Source: Omphiscola glabra
Taxonomy: Eukaryota; Mollusca; Gastropoda; Lymnaeidae
Direction of reading: 5' to 3'
Length of the DNA stretch: 64,000 bases
Assembly (NCBI GenBank): GCA_964017045.1
Contig: OZ024807.1
Coordinates: 22,570,597-22,634,596, forward strand
The translations under genes and the position numbers were made by a program. Below, in pieces: positions 36,539 to 50,000 of the stretch. How positions within the stretch are numbered: position 1 is the first letter of the stretch; each line of letters begins with the position of its first letter. The notes beneath the pieces were generated by a model. The model was not told where the DNA came from. It did no database searches and saw only the letters and a program-made list of their open reading frames with translations.

Positions 36539-39500
36539 GATGATTTGTACATGTCGTTTATCGATTGAAACTATAGTGATGAAAATATAAACATGACATC
36601 AATTGGAATTCAGAGTATCATTATAAATAATGAGTGAAAATATATTAAATTAACTTAAAATCAAAGCAATTTAGGAAAGAATGCATTAAAAACCAAGTGA
36701 AAACCATTGGGGAATTTAATAAGAAGTTTCATTCTTTTGTTTTCTTTGCATTTGTTTTTTTTAAGTATTGTTTATTTTGAGTTTCTTTTGGTCATTTTTT
36801 TTTTAAATTTTATTTTTGAATTTTGAATTTGTTTTTATTATTTAATTACCGTTCAAATATATATACTCACTTCTTTTCTGAATATTACCAATACACTTTT
36901 TATGTTTGACATTAATAGATGTAAATACGGAAATTGGTATGCGTGGTATAATAGTTTGTATGAGATAGTGTGAGCCCTGTAAAAAAATAACACAGGTTAT
37001 TTTTCAATCGTATAATGTGCTGATGTTTGTTTAATCTCAATAGTGCGTCATGTGTGTAAAAGCAAAACCGTGCAATGTTTTATTTTAGAACGCACACTAA
37101 CCATATAAATATAATCTAGATATGTTCAGTTCGTATTGATAAATAAACTGTTTTATAAAATATATGTAACACCATCGTTATTACAGATGCAGAATTTACG
37201 TTTTATTCATGAGCTGGATGTAACAACTTATGTCAATCTTCTAATCAGTCAATCACGTTCACTGTCATCCTCATTTCTTTTATAACACGAGACAGAAGTT
37301 AGGCATCACTACAATATTTATTTTGACGTATTTTACATTAATAATAATCCTCATATATTGGAGGACGATAATACGTTGTCTTATTCCTTCACATAATAAA
37401 AAATCGCACGACTACACACGATGGTATAGGATGAACAATGGTATTATTACCAGAACAAAACATATCAGAAATCTCCATACTTGATCAAAAATCCGGTATA
37501 TCACCCATAATTTTATATACGTCCTGTTTTTATTATTTTACAAAAACAAAAATATAATTTTCGAAACAAAGTTAATATTTAAATGTTTGATATATTACAA
37601 TATATATTACACGTTTATAAATGTGTATTCTATAATCTAATAAACTAAACACAAACACATATCATTGTTTTTTTTATATTATTTAGTGTTTTGGACTGTG
37701 TTTAAGAGAAAGTTTGTTGTTGTTTATAGTTCACTTTAGTTGTTTGTTTGTTGTTTTTATTGTAAAGTTTCTGCCTTATCATTATTGAGGACTCTACCCT
37801 TGCAGGTCTGTCTATATTAGACGGAACCCGGCTTTTTTATAAGTTCTTTAAAAAAATAAATTATTGTTTTAATTTTTCAATAAGTTGTTTTAACTATGTA
37901 TTTATTAATCCATGCTATCCACATACTCTTACACAGGCGTAAATTATAATAATGAACCGTAAAATGTATCTTTAAAAGTCTGATTAAAATTATTTTCAAA
38001 AATAATTTGGGCTACCAAAATACGCTTGAGACAGGTGTAGGGTTGTAAAAAAAAAATAACATCATTTCACTGATCACGGCCATGGCATGAGCAAGTCTAG
38101 GGTTCTTAGTGTTTAGCCATTTGGTAAGGAACCGATGTTCTATGTTAAATATGTTATATTAGTTCCGAAACAATTACATAGCCAGTATGTGTTAATTTAG
38201 ATTTTTTTAAAAAAATATTTATAAGTGACACCTTTATGTAAATGTTTAATTCATATGTTTTTATGATTTTATATTGTTTTGATGAATACAGGAATACAGA
38301 TAAACAAATCTGAAGCAGTACATGTAATATTATTTAAAAACATTTTTTGAAGGATCCTCAACAAATAAATACAAACAAGAGAATGGTTAGATTTACCAGA
38401 AGCACCAACTTTAGTTCAGGTACAATTTCCTCAAAGAAAGACTTAATCGAAAACTCAATCATAGTATACCAACGTTATTTAACTAAAAAACTAATGGAAA
38501 TAAACATAATTATTTATTATAAAGCATTTTAAACACAAATTTAGATAATTAATAAACACATTACAAATGTGCATATCAACTGTAAAACGTTCTTGTCTTT
38601 TATACAGACAAAATGCCATCCACATTATGTTTGTTTGTTTGTTTGTGTGTTTGTTGGTTTGTTTTATTATTTTTATTATTATTTTTATATGACGATGAAG
38701 TGCGTTATGGTAGAGAAGATATTTATAAACTTGGGCCTTACATTTCTCTTTCTTATTCTTATTATAAAATCTTTTTTTTTCTCGTTGAAATATTTTTATC
38801 CCAGCTATCCCATTTCTTTAACTTTTGGTTGACCATTATCAACATAAAGTTTGAACATAATGTCCTTAATAAAAAAACAACATACTTAGTATTTCAAAAA
38901 AAAAAATTAGCAATTTTCCCATAAACACTTATAACTACTAGTCGTCTAACTTGGACTGCCTTTTTAAAGATAGATCGGTTAATATTATGGCTGAATTAAT
39001 CATAACGGTTTTTGTTTAAAGTATACTAGTGAATTTTTCTTAACGTTACTTGAGAGAAAATGAAGCAGCATTATGATAGTAGCAGATTTCACCAGAAATA
39101 AGTCATACTTATACTAATCTAAATAATAAATCAATCAAGAACTGTTATGAGTTTGTATGACAATGAATAATATTTTTAAAATAACAAAATAAAAAAAACA
39201 ACATTGTTGGTGATGACAAAGTTTGTCATGTTACAAATCAAACATAATAATTTCTTACACTATGTTGGGAAATTATTTACATCTTTACTTAAAATCCAAC
39301 TTTAAATTGTATATACATGTGTATAAAATTGGTATTTATCTATATATGTTCAACTATGTGTGGGCATTATTCACATTGAATTTAATTGCACAGTTCTGAC
39401 ATTAAATTCTGAAATAAAACAAGCATGAAAACCACAGCACCAGCTAATACGTTGCGCTCAAGAGAGTACGAAGGCTTGTTTTTAATTAAGAATTCTTAGG

Positions 39501-39956
39501 TTTTCATTTTTAAAAGTCTGTTGAATTAATCATTTTAAAAAAAAGTTGTAACACAAGACCTACCAATTGGTAATAAATAATTACAAAAGTTAAACATATA
39601 GTTTGTTTAACAAATAAACAAGAATTACCACGTATCAGCAATATCATATATTTTTACTAACCTTTGTAGTAGAAATAATAATGCACACATGCTTGTAAAC
39701 AGCTCAACAGTCAAATAAAAATAAAATAATTAAATAGCATCATTGTTAAGACCAACCAAACTTTCAATAGAGACTCAATAGTATTTACATTATTTTATAT
39801 TTAAATGCATTCCTTTGTAAAGCCCCTGTGACATCTAAGAGATGAACAAACAATGATTGTAGTGTATAAAAATAAAAAAAAAGTAAAATGAGAGAATAAT
39901 GCCCTCCACACAATGTTTGTGGTTTTTTGTGGTTTTTTTTTTCAATTATTATTTGG
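36539..39956. other. Spacer between the 3' ends of genes B and C
   Basis: Holds the 3' untranslated regions of both genes. An AATAAA at 37142 could end gene B. Otherwise AT-rich; the frames at 38569-38924 are driven by T-rich sequence. No inverted homology between the halves was noticed. Confidence 0.45.
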
Positions 39957-40271
39957 TTATAAAGATGTACTTCTAGAGAAATCTTCCAACCGAATCCGTC
40001 TCGACGGTGTAGTGTGTTCTGGTAGAGAAGACACCTTCTCCACCTGTGCCTTAACTTTCTCTTTCTTCTTTTGTGAATCTTTTTTTCTCTTTGAACTTTT
40101 TTTCTCCAGCTTGTCCATCTCTTGTAGTGTTAATCTCCCCGTCTTACTGTAGTCCAGTGTGGCATAGACGACTCCATCTTTAGGCTGGTTGTGCCTGGTA
40201 CTTGATGATAGTGCGGACCCTTCACGCGGAGCGAGCGTGACGTATATAAGTCCGTTAACGTCACGATCTGA
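39957..40271 (-). CDS. Gene C tail exon 4: twin-ITIM exon and stop
   Basis: 315 bases in phase 0 to TAA at 39959-39957. LIYVTL and VVYATL both match the (I/V/L/S)xYxx(L/V/I) ITIM consensus; their tyrosines are 26 residues apart. LDYSKTG follows the second. A Lys-rich run (KKSSKRKKDSQKKKEK) comes next. Acceptor TTTTCTAG; the CAG four bases downstream is a poorer phase match. Less AT-rich than its surroundings. Confidence 0.85.
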   Translation of the reverse strand, partial: SDRDVNGLIYVTLAPREGSALSSSTRHNQPKDGVVYATLDYSKTGRLTLQEMDKLEKKSSKRKKDSQKKKEKVKAQVEKVSSLPEHTTPSRRIRLEDFSRSTSL

Positions 40272-43200
40272 CTAGAAAATCAAAAGCAAAAAAAAAAAAA
40301 AAAAAAAAAAATTCACAATTTTTATGATAAATGCGAAACATGGATTTATATTTTATGTTTTACAATATTCAGTTATTTTTGTAAACATTTTTATAGCATA
40401 ATTAAACGTATCACTAAATGCATTAGCCCGATTGATTTATTTTTAAAACTGCAATTGCTTATGTATGTATATCAAACAAATGTATGCCACCTACTAAAAT
40501 TATATTTCAGTTTAAAATTATGTTTTACAATGTTCCATTTTGACATTGTTGTTATAGCAAGTTGTTCTTCAACGTTCTTCTTTTGTCGAAGACCTTAAAT
40601 CATGTGTTGAAATACTTAATTGTATATAAATATGCACTTTTGTTTTAGAATAATAAAGTGAAATATTAAGAATGTTATTTTTTTTTAAATTCATATTGAT
40701 ATATATATATTTTTTAATTGCTTACAACATTTACAATGTCAACAACAAAAAATTATAATATTTTTATAAAAAAAAAGTATTACATACATTAGTTCACTTT
40801 TAAAATACATATTAGACATTTTTTTTTAAGTTAGTAAATAATCACAAAAAAGCATATATACTCCTTCAAACATTTATTTTTTTTAATTTGTTTTTTAAAA
40901 ATCCAATGTTAAAATAAAAAAAAATTAAAATTAAAAAAAAAAAAAAATCAAATTTCTACAATGCTTAATACTTACTTTTTGAAAGTTTGTTCAAGCTAAA
41001 TTTAAAATATGTTAAATAAATTAAAGTCTATACTATACAAACCAGAAAGTTCCAGTTATCCTTGTCTTTTTTGTGACCATATGGTGGAGCCATTTCGAGT
41101 AATTCTTGTGAGTTCATGTATATGCGGTCATCCAATTTCATATTTAGGTAGTTCATGTCCACTAGTGGGATTACTTCATCTTGTCCTTTCACATTCTCAT
41201 AGTCATTGTTGAGTCTTACATTTTTCACATTGGCGTAGAGACTTGTCACTGAAAATTGGAATTAGAGAATTTGAAGTTAACACATTGACATTGTATATAC
41301 ATAGTCTTAATTGTAATATGATTCTTAAGTTATATGTCAATCTTCATTACATATGCTCTAATTTTGTCAAGTGCTTTCTTTTATTTATTTTAAAAAAAAA
41401 AAAATTTAATACACCATTTAAATAATGTAAAGTTACACATAATTGATTACAATGTGCTGTCATTTACTAATTGTTTTTCCGAACTTGAAAATCCAAAAAA
41501 TAAAATATGTACTTTCTTAGATAATATATGTGAGAAATTGAAAGTTAAATGGTACCCAACGTACTGGCAGATAGGATTGGTGTGAGGAGTTCGTTTGTGT
41601 ACGTTCAAAGAGATAAGAACACGGATGCGAATATATTACGCACAATGATAATGTGTAAGAGCGCATGCTTGATTGCGTTAAACTAGGATTATTAATTGCT
41701 TCCATGTTTTGTACTAGCTGAAGCAGGATTCGTATAACAAAGTTTTAATTAATAGGGCTAATATCATTACTATAATATTAAACCTTATTTTTTTACGATT
41801 TAAGATTTTAAAATGTTCACTATAAAGTGCATTTCTTAGCTGATATGCACAATTTTTTTTTTTTTTCGAAATGGAAAATTATATGTTATCTACTTTCAAA
41901 TTTAATGCATATTTAATTTCAATTTTTTTTTTTTTTTTAATAATCAATTTACCGTTTTCGTGAGTGTCAATAGCATTATTCGCCTGGGTGTTGCTTATCC
42001 TGGAGAATAACACAAACAAAAAAAGGGGAGGAAAAAATAAAATGTAATGTCTTTTTTCAAATGCCAGTATCCTACATTTATCAATGATTTTGGAACAAAA
42101 CAAAATTGCCTGCTTAATAACAATTTACTGTAATTAACGTTATAAAGTTAACACAGTAATAGTTTTGAGGATAAGGGCATTCAAACATTTTATTATGTTA
42201 ATATTACATAACACATAATCAAGTTTTACTAACATAACAAACACAAATTACAATAGTTTTTATTTTTTATCTTAATCCTACATACACGTCAATGTGTAAA
42301 TATTTATTTCATGCATATATATATCTACAACTATTGATGAAATTTGTTATAATTAATAATTTAAAAAGTCCCCATGCCTCTAACTGCAGTAATTTTCCTA
42401 AAATTTTTCCATAACTTATCACAAATATGAAGTAATCAATAATATAAAGTAATCACTTATACGAAGTACTCAGTAATATGATGAAATATGAAGTATAGTT
42501 GAACTTACGTTGAGCTAAAGCGCTTGTTTTTTCTGCATGCTGAAAAATATGTGTCACCACAGTTAATTCCAAAAGTTATTTCTTTAATTTATTGTATAAT
42601 ACATTATGTAAACCAAAATAATAATAATAATAATAATAATGCTTATTAAATAAATTAATTTTTAGCGTGAAAATGTAGTAATAGGTATTAAATAACGGAC
42701 ATAAATACAATAGCATTACGTTTTAATGATTTGCTGCCATTACCATTTTAAAAACAAAATGAGCATTACAATTCGTTAACATTGACTATGGAATATAATA
42801 TAATCAACATACGTTCAAATAGTATTAGTTCAAAATAAAAATACAAAATAAATATTATATTACCTTTTCTTTTGAGAATGAATATAATAATCGAACTTGC
42901 AGCTATAAAAATTGATATGACGATAATAATAATAACTACTATTAATGTATTTGGGTCACTCTTTTTTGCATTGGAATCATGTTCTGTAAGAAACAAAATT
43001 TAAAAAAAAAATATGTAAATTAACATTAATATATTCCCATGTGTATATTTTACTTGTCTTAAAAATATTCTATGTATTCAAAAATATCTCCCCCCTCCTC
43101 CCTTTATTTACGACATGTTACTTATGAGCGAAAATAATGCTATAATATAAGCACATCTTTTCTGTCGAGTGACCCGAATCCAACAACTGCTAATTGGATC

Positions 43201-46200
43201 CTCATTTCTTCGCATTGGTACACATGACGGTATAAGGCTTTAGACAAGCGGTTCTCAACCTTTCTAACACAGTTCCTCATGTTGTTGCGACCCCCAACCA
43301 CAAAATTAGTTTCGCTGTTACTTCAAAACTGTAGAGTATATGAGTTTTCCTGTGATCTTAGTCTAGCCCTGTGAAAGGGTCATTCGAACCCCAAAGTAGG
43401 TTGAGAACAGCTACCTTAGACTATAATAAAAGCACGTACCCGTTGAAGAAGTATGAGTTTCAGTACTTTGTGTTTTGTCTCGCACTGTTTTTTCTAGTTA
43501 CTTATATTTTTCTTACATATCTGGTGTCTGGCTATGCAATTTCAAAGCCTTAAAATATGCCCAAATGGCAGATATATTTAATATGTATATGTGAATGTAT
43601 TTTACGTTTATTAACCTAAACTTAATGTTAAATTATTTATTTTTTTTATTTTAATTTATATTATTTTTTATTAAAAAAAAATCTAACAAAACGTATACAA
43701 TAATTATATTTTAGCTATTATAAATGTATACGTTTATTTAAAAAACAAAAATAAAGGCATACCTTGTATATGAAATGTCTGATTTAAGCTAAAGTTTTGA
43801 CCACCAGACTGAATTAAGGTTAGGCTGTAATCACCATAATCCTTCTTGGACATGTTTTTAAAAGTGACATTTGCTCTGTATTTTGTTGAATTATTGTCGT
43901 AGCCAACTTTGTCATATCTGATCGCACTTGTATTTTCATTTAACAAAACTTGTCCATTGAGTATAACGGTGAAATTCACATCATTGTATGACACTAAGCA
44001 CAATGGTATCACGAATTCTCTTCCATATGATGCCGTGTAATGTGTTATAGGAGTTTCTGACTCGCACCATCTTAGCTCACCTGCGGACATTTTTTTTTGA
44101 AAAAATAAAATGTATTGTTTTTGTACTAATAGTTAATTTCTTGAATAAACATATGACCTACATAATGTGTTTATTACTATGTTATATTAGTGTTAGGTTT
44201 ACTGATTAATTTGTTCGGTTTAAGCAACGTAACGAGACTGGGTTAGTTAACTAAATCGAAAACATTAATTGTAATATGTTTGGAATTGGGACTTTGTAAG
44301 GAGTATTTTAATCTTTTATAGGTAATTGAATACTATTTTTGAAAATGAGGACGTGAAAAAGTGTCTTTTACAGTACATAAATATACATAACATATATTAA
44401 TTAATGGGACAATAATATAGTAATACATTTCAGGTTGGAGAGATATCAGTGTCGTTGAGAGTATGAGGAGTATAACTAAAATAATGGTTTTGAGAACTAT
44501 GAGCAAAATAGAAGATATGGTGAGGCAGAGGACAAGCCGCGAAGGGTAGAAATGCCCAGTAAACTTAAGTGTTGATTAAATCAATGTATGTCCATCGGGG
44601 ATGTTTAACGGAAGACGTTAGAAGTCTGGTGGAATAAGAAATGGGTTGATAAAGGCTGAGTGTGTAGATTGGGCTGAGGGGACAATAGGTGCTATTTATA
44701 CACGAGTCTAAGGCGAGAGAGGTCAATCGATAAATTAAGATAAAATAAGTTCATTTCATTCAACCACACCATTTTCACAAAAAATGTTATCTCATTTTAG
44801 ATGTTTTCAGTCTCCTAAGGTTGATCATGTTAACGATAAACCTTAGACGACATGTGCTTATGGATTTGGCTTGAATAAACGACAGTTATGAATTAAAAAT
44901 ATGATACAATTATTTTGTTCTTTACAACTTGTAAATCTTTCATATATTCAAATATAAAAAATGAATAGATGCAGTTGTACGCGATTTAGGTAGAGTGTTG
45001 ACCTGACAGTGTAGAACTAAGAATGACTTGTCATGAAACTGTCTACCCAATATAGTAGGGCAGAAGCAGAAGATGATTGAAAAGTTTGTTTTTGAAAAAA
45101 ACATTAATAAATAAAGGCAAGAAATCTCCACGTCAAATGTAAAAAACTGCACAAATATCCAGTAATATGTTATATTTATTAATAGATTTTCTGACTTTAT
45201 GAAAAGAACGTACAACCAGGCCTAAAATGTATTTGAAACACGAATGCTAATGAGCATTGGGTTAAATGAATAAGAACATCAGTGATAGTACTGTAGTTCA
45301 GGACATATGTGATAGCATTGTAGCTAAGGACATCGGCGATAGCACTCTAGCTGAAAACATTATTGATAGTACTGAAGCTAAGGATATCAGTGATAACACT
45401 GTAACTAAAGACACCATTGATATTAATAGCATTAAATCTAGGACATCATTGATAGTACTGGAGTTAAGGACATAAATAAAAGCACTGGACCTTTTGAAAA
45501 ATAATTTAAGTGGATTTATCACAGAGAGTTTGTTACACATATATTAGAGGTTTAATCTATAAGGAAATCCGTCACTGAAGGGAAGTGGTATAGGGCATAA
45601 CATATGACTATAGGGCTATTGCATCTAGTCAAATAAAAAAAAAATTTGTTAAAAAAACGATCTAAGTTTGCATATATTATTTTACGTCATCGTTGCTATG
45701 GAATCCAAACATTTTGTGTCACTATTTCAAAATAAATATTGGATTCAGCTTATTCAAAAATTAAAGGGGTCATTGGCTTAAACAATGCCTTATGTTATAG
45801 AATATATTTTACACAATACTTACATGATGAATTGTATAGTGGTATTTCTTTGTTTGAATTTTGAAATTCCATATCTGCAACACAGGCGTAAGTTCCAACA
45901 TCCTTACATTGGAATTTATCAATAGTAAACCTTAACATTGTTTCATTTCTTGTTTCAATTAAAGACTTAGACTTAAATGTTAAATTGACTTTCACGGGGT
46001 ACGAAATAGTTGTCATTATTTTGCACGTTAAAATTAGTCGTTGACCTAGAGTAGGCTGCTTTGACAGTGATTTATCGTCTCTAACTCTTTCCATCTGTTC
46101 ACTGTAGAATTCTATTTCAAGAGGAACTGAGAAGAAAGTAAAGGCATATATAAAATATATGGAGATTACAGTAACACTTAAATTTAGTTTTTTGATGTGA

Positions 46201-46974
46201 CGTTAGTGAATTTATGAATTAGAGCTAGTTTATTCAATATAAGTATTTTATAGATTAATTATTGTTTTAAAACAATTTTACCCTATTGTATGAAATTATG
46301 TTAAGCGTTTAATATGTTATTGAAAATGTAAATTCAAATTCTTATTATATATACATTATTTGAATCTATACGTACACTTTTCCATTTCCACTTTAAAGTT
46401 GTAGATTTTATCAATGGATGACAGGCTAACGTTGTATGTTACAAAGTCACCAATGGTTAGATTGTTGATATAGATCACAAGATGACAGATTAATGTATGT
46501 ATAGAAAAGTACTGAACTACTTTTACCTTTCCGTTTTTACAAAATGGATCAATAGGATAAGAGATATTGTTGATTAATAAATGACTGTCCATAACACCAA
46601 ACACCCTAAAACAGAATGAGACTTTGCTGTAAATGTAAGCCTTTGTCTCTTTTTCTGTTGTCACATCATTGCACCTTGCATTATTCGAACCTGTAATTAT
46701 ATTAATTAAATGAAAAGTACATAATTATTTGTTTTTATTATTTAAGATATACAAATAAACCATTATATTTTCAATTTTGAAGTGTTTTTTTAAAAATTAT
46801 TTATTGAAACATAATAATTTTTATTTTTAATGTGTCTTTTTTTTCAGAAATGGTATATATTGCTAAGACAAAATATGATATTGATTTTAAAAAAATCGAA
46901 AGTATAAAACTTACATCTCTTCGTTATAATGTTATATACGTCATTTTTTCTATATATTTTTTCTTAAATATTGC

Positions 46975-47036
<62 letters not shown>

Positions 47037-50000
47037 TATGTATATCTAAATATTAAGCAACTATAACTTACTATCTTCATCCAACAAATAGAACGTGTGG
47101 CTCCAGGAATCTTTTCCGAATAAAACATTGAGCTCGTATCTGGTGAAATTTTCACTTTGAACATAGAACTGAAGTTTAATTGTATATTTTGTTATATTGG
47201 AGTACTTTGTAGATTCATTGCTGCAATGGATGAACACTGATCTTTGTTGATTTGTGTCGCTCATATCGTGCTCAACATTGTTTACAAATATGTTGTGTTT
47301 GAAAGTTTCCTTGGCCATTACACAAAAGTTTAAATTACACATCTCACCAATTTTAGCAAAGAAAAATGTTTTAGGAACACACGCATTACATCCAACAGGG
47401 AACTCTTCTGAAAAGGAAAATACAAAATAGCATAAGCTTTAATGAATATTAAAAATGTGTAAATTTATCAACGGTTATTATAATTAATTTATTTTGGCAG
47501 CATAACATAAAATAGCAATAGTTTTCAAAGTGGGTGTTGTGATTGCTATGGAGGAGTTGGGCATTGAAACTCTTATATTGTTTTCTATGGGACGCTGGAC
47601 ACTTAAAAATACATGATACACTGCTATCATATTAGAGTCAGCTTGAAATAAAAAAAAAATTATTTAAATATACACATACACAATAAAAGAAAAAAGAAAT
47701 TGGATCTAAACTTCAATGCATTTACTAAGGAAAATTTACATCCTTTTATATATGCCAATCTACACGATGTGAGGTACAATAAAGTAAAAATATAAAATGG
47801 TATTTTCCTACGAGCTCTATATTTTGAAGGACCTATGTAAATAATTCTCATAAAAACACATATATCTCAAAGCATTTATTACCAGCCATCTGTAACTAAA
47901 GTAGGATATTGAAACAATCTAAAATGTCAATTAAATAACTAAATAAATCATTCAGATACAATTGTTTTTAACATATTCAAATGGTCGTAAGATATTTAAG
48001 GACTAGCGTGACTAGGTGTGCGGAAAAAACCGTATGACTCCCTCATTAGGGAAGTATAAATGGAAAACTGCTATTATGCAAATTTCGAATTTTATCAAAA
48101 CGAAACTCAGTTAATTACATGAGCAGAGTGCCATAAGGTTGGGATGTCAGAAGATCCGATGATTGTCATATCAGGGTGCCACCATATTAGTGTGACACCA
48201 GAAAAATCAGGTTATCATCAGAACAGGTTGTCAAAACAGCAGGTTACCAACATAGCATGCTGTTAGTTAATCGTGTTGCCACCAGAATAGCATGTGACTA
48301 AATAAGGTTGCAATTAGAATAGGATTTATCTACTGCATGTTGCCATCAGAACTTGGTGTCACAAATAAGAGCAGTTTCAAAAGTTTCTGAATCATTTCAT
48401 CCTTTTTTAAATAATTCGTTTTGAGCCATGGGCTCTAAATTCGATTTTTCTTATATAAGCAATATTAAGATAACTTCAAACAGAGCTAATGCATTGGTGG
48501 ATGGAATTTTAACAAATACAAATAGCGACATTTCAGATTGTGTGTGACATTATAAATAGGGTTCTGAATTAGTACAATCATTCTACAAGTTTTTCTGAAT
48601 GGGAAATGACGTTGTCAAAATATTTTGATTTTGTAAAGCAATGATAGAGTAATTATGTAATGGAGTGTTACAATAGGTATTAAACTATGACAATGTCAAG
48701 TTTAAACACTAAAGTGTGATTCATAAAGTAAATTAACACCTATACAACTGGAATTCGACTGCCATCAAAAAACCTACCTATTGCAGCGGTTTTGTACTTA
48801 TAAAGTAGAATGATCGTATGTAAAATGGAAACTATTAACTTTAAGAATAGTGTAACTTAATTGAATTGAATCACATACAAAAAGAGAAAGATTATAATTT
48901 GTGTGTGACGTGGCAAGTGGTGTTAATTGTGAAATTCACATTGCAGATCGACATCTAATAATATATATCACATGCATTGGTTGCTAATATTCGTCCCAAA
49001 GCTACACCTACGCTTACAAATCAATAACACCACTTACCTGAAAAGCTATCGGTCTCTGTGAAATACAAGCACTAAAGAAAAATCATAACGAGTTTCAAAA
49101 ACAGTCGAATTACGGGAAGCAGGAATGGAAACCAATCGAGTAAGCAATGTTCCAACCCGTTCGTCTCAAATATTCAAGCAACGCGAAGTTATGGCTGGAA
49201 AACGGCCGAGTAGCCACAGCTCGATGCAGACGAACACTGCATTCTGATTTAATTCTTAATGCATTCCATTACGTTGTTAACTATGATTACTGCCTTCATC
49301 AAGGTGTTGTTATTGGAAAATGGATATATTATATCAAGTATTGCAGGCCCTCAAATTTAAGAATGTAACACCGAGAATGTGCTGCGTGTTTGGAAAAATG
49401 AAATTGCCAGAATTACATACACCACTAGAACCATTATCAACGTTGGTATCAGGTGACAAAAGACAATCGAAATATTTCTTGGCAAACATACGCAAGTACA
49501 ATTCATGTTTTCAAGTGACATCGTTCGGTTTAACAAATATCGTGCAATAGAATGACATGTAAATATTCAAAATGCAAGGACAAATGTATCGTCATGCATA
49601 ATCGCTACTACCACTGCCAAACAAAAATTACACATTTCTTCAAATTTTTTAATTGGAAGTTCTGATGAACAAAATAATCAACATTTTTTAAATCCACACT
49701 GGCACGAAACGAGAAATTGTCGCTGCAATGCTAACTTTATGCTTTAAGCTCAATGAATTATTTCGATTGTTCAGAATTGTCCTTGAACAAATGCAAACCT
49801 TTGGCTACAAAGTTATAGTTAGAGCATATAAAAAAAACAACAACTTGTCAGCCAACATTAAAGACAATACAATGCACCAACAATTGATAAAGTTGCGATC
49901 ATTATAGTTGGCAAAGAATGTAACTCACGTGGTTTAATTCTTAATCGCAGCGAGTTCAGCGCTTCTCAGAAATATACAAAAATTGTGATAAATATTTTAA

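Noticed and set aside
38569..38924. Two overlapping hydrophobic frames
   Set aside because: Composition is driven by T-rich sequence; no splice context or homology to the cluster.
42004..42103. Minus-strand frame upstream of the 47-base tail exon
   Set aside because: AT-rich intron; only the last 47 bases have splice borders and fitting phases.
49147..49368. Possible host gene in the gene C intron
   Set aside because: It is part of the Helitron fragment, also present in gene B.
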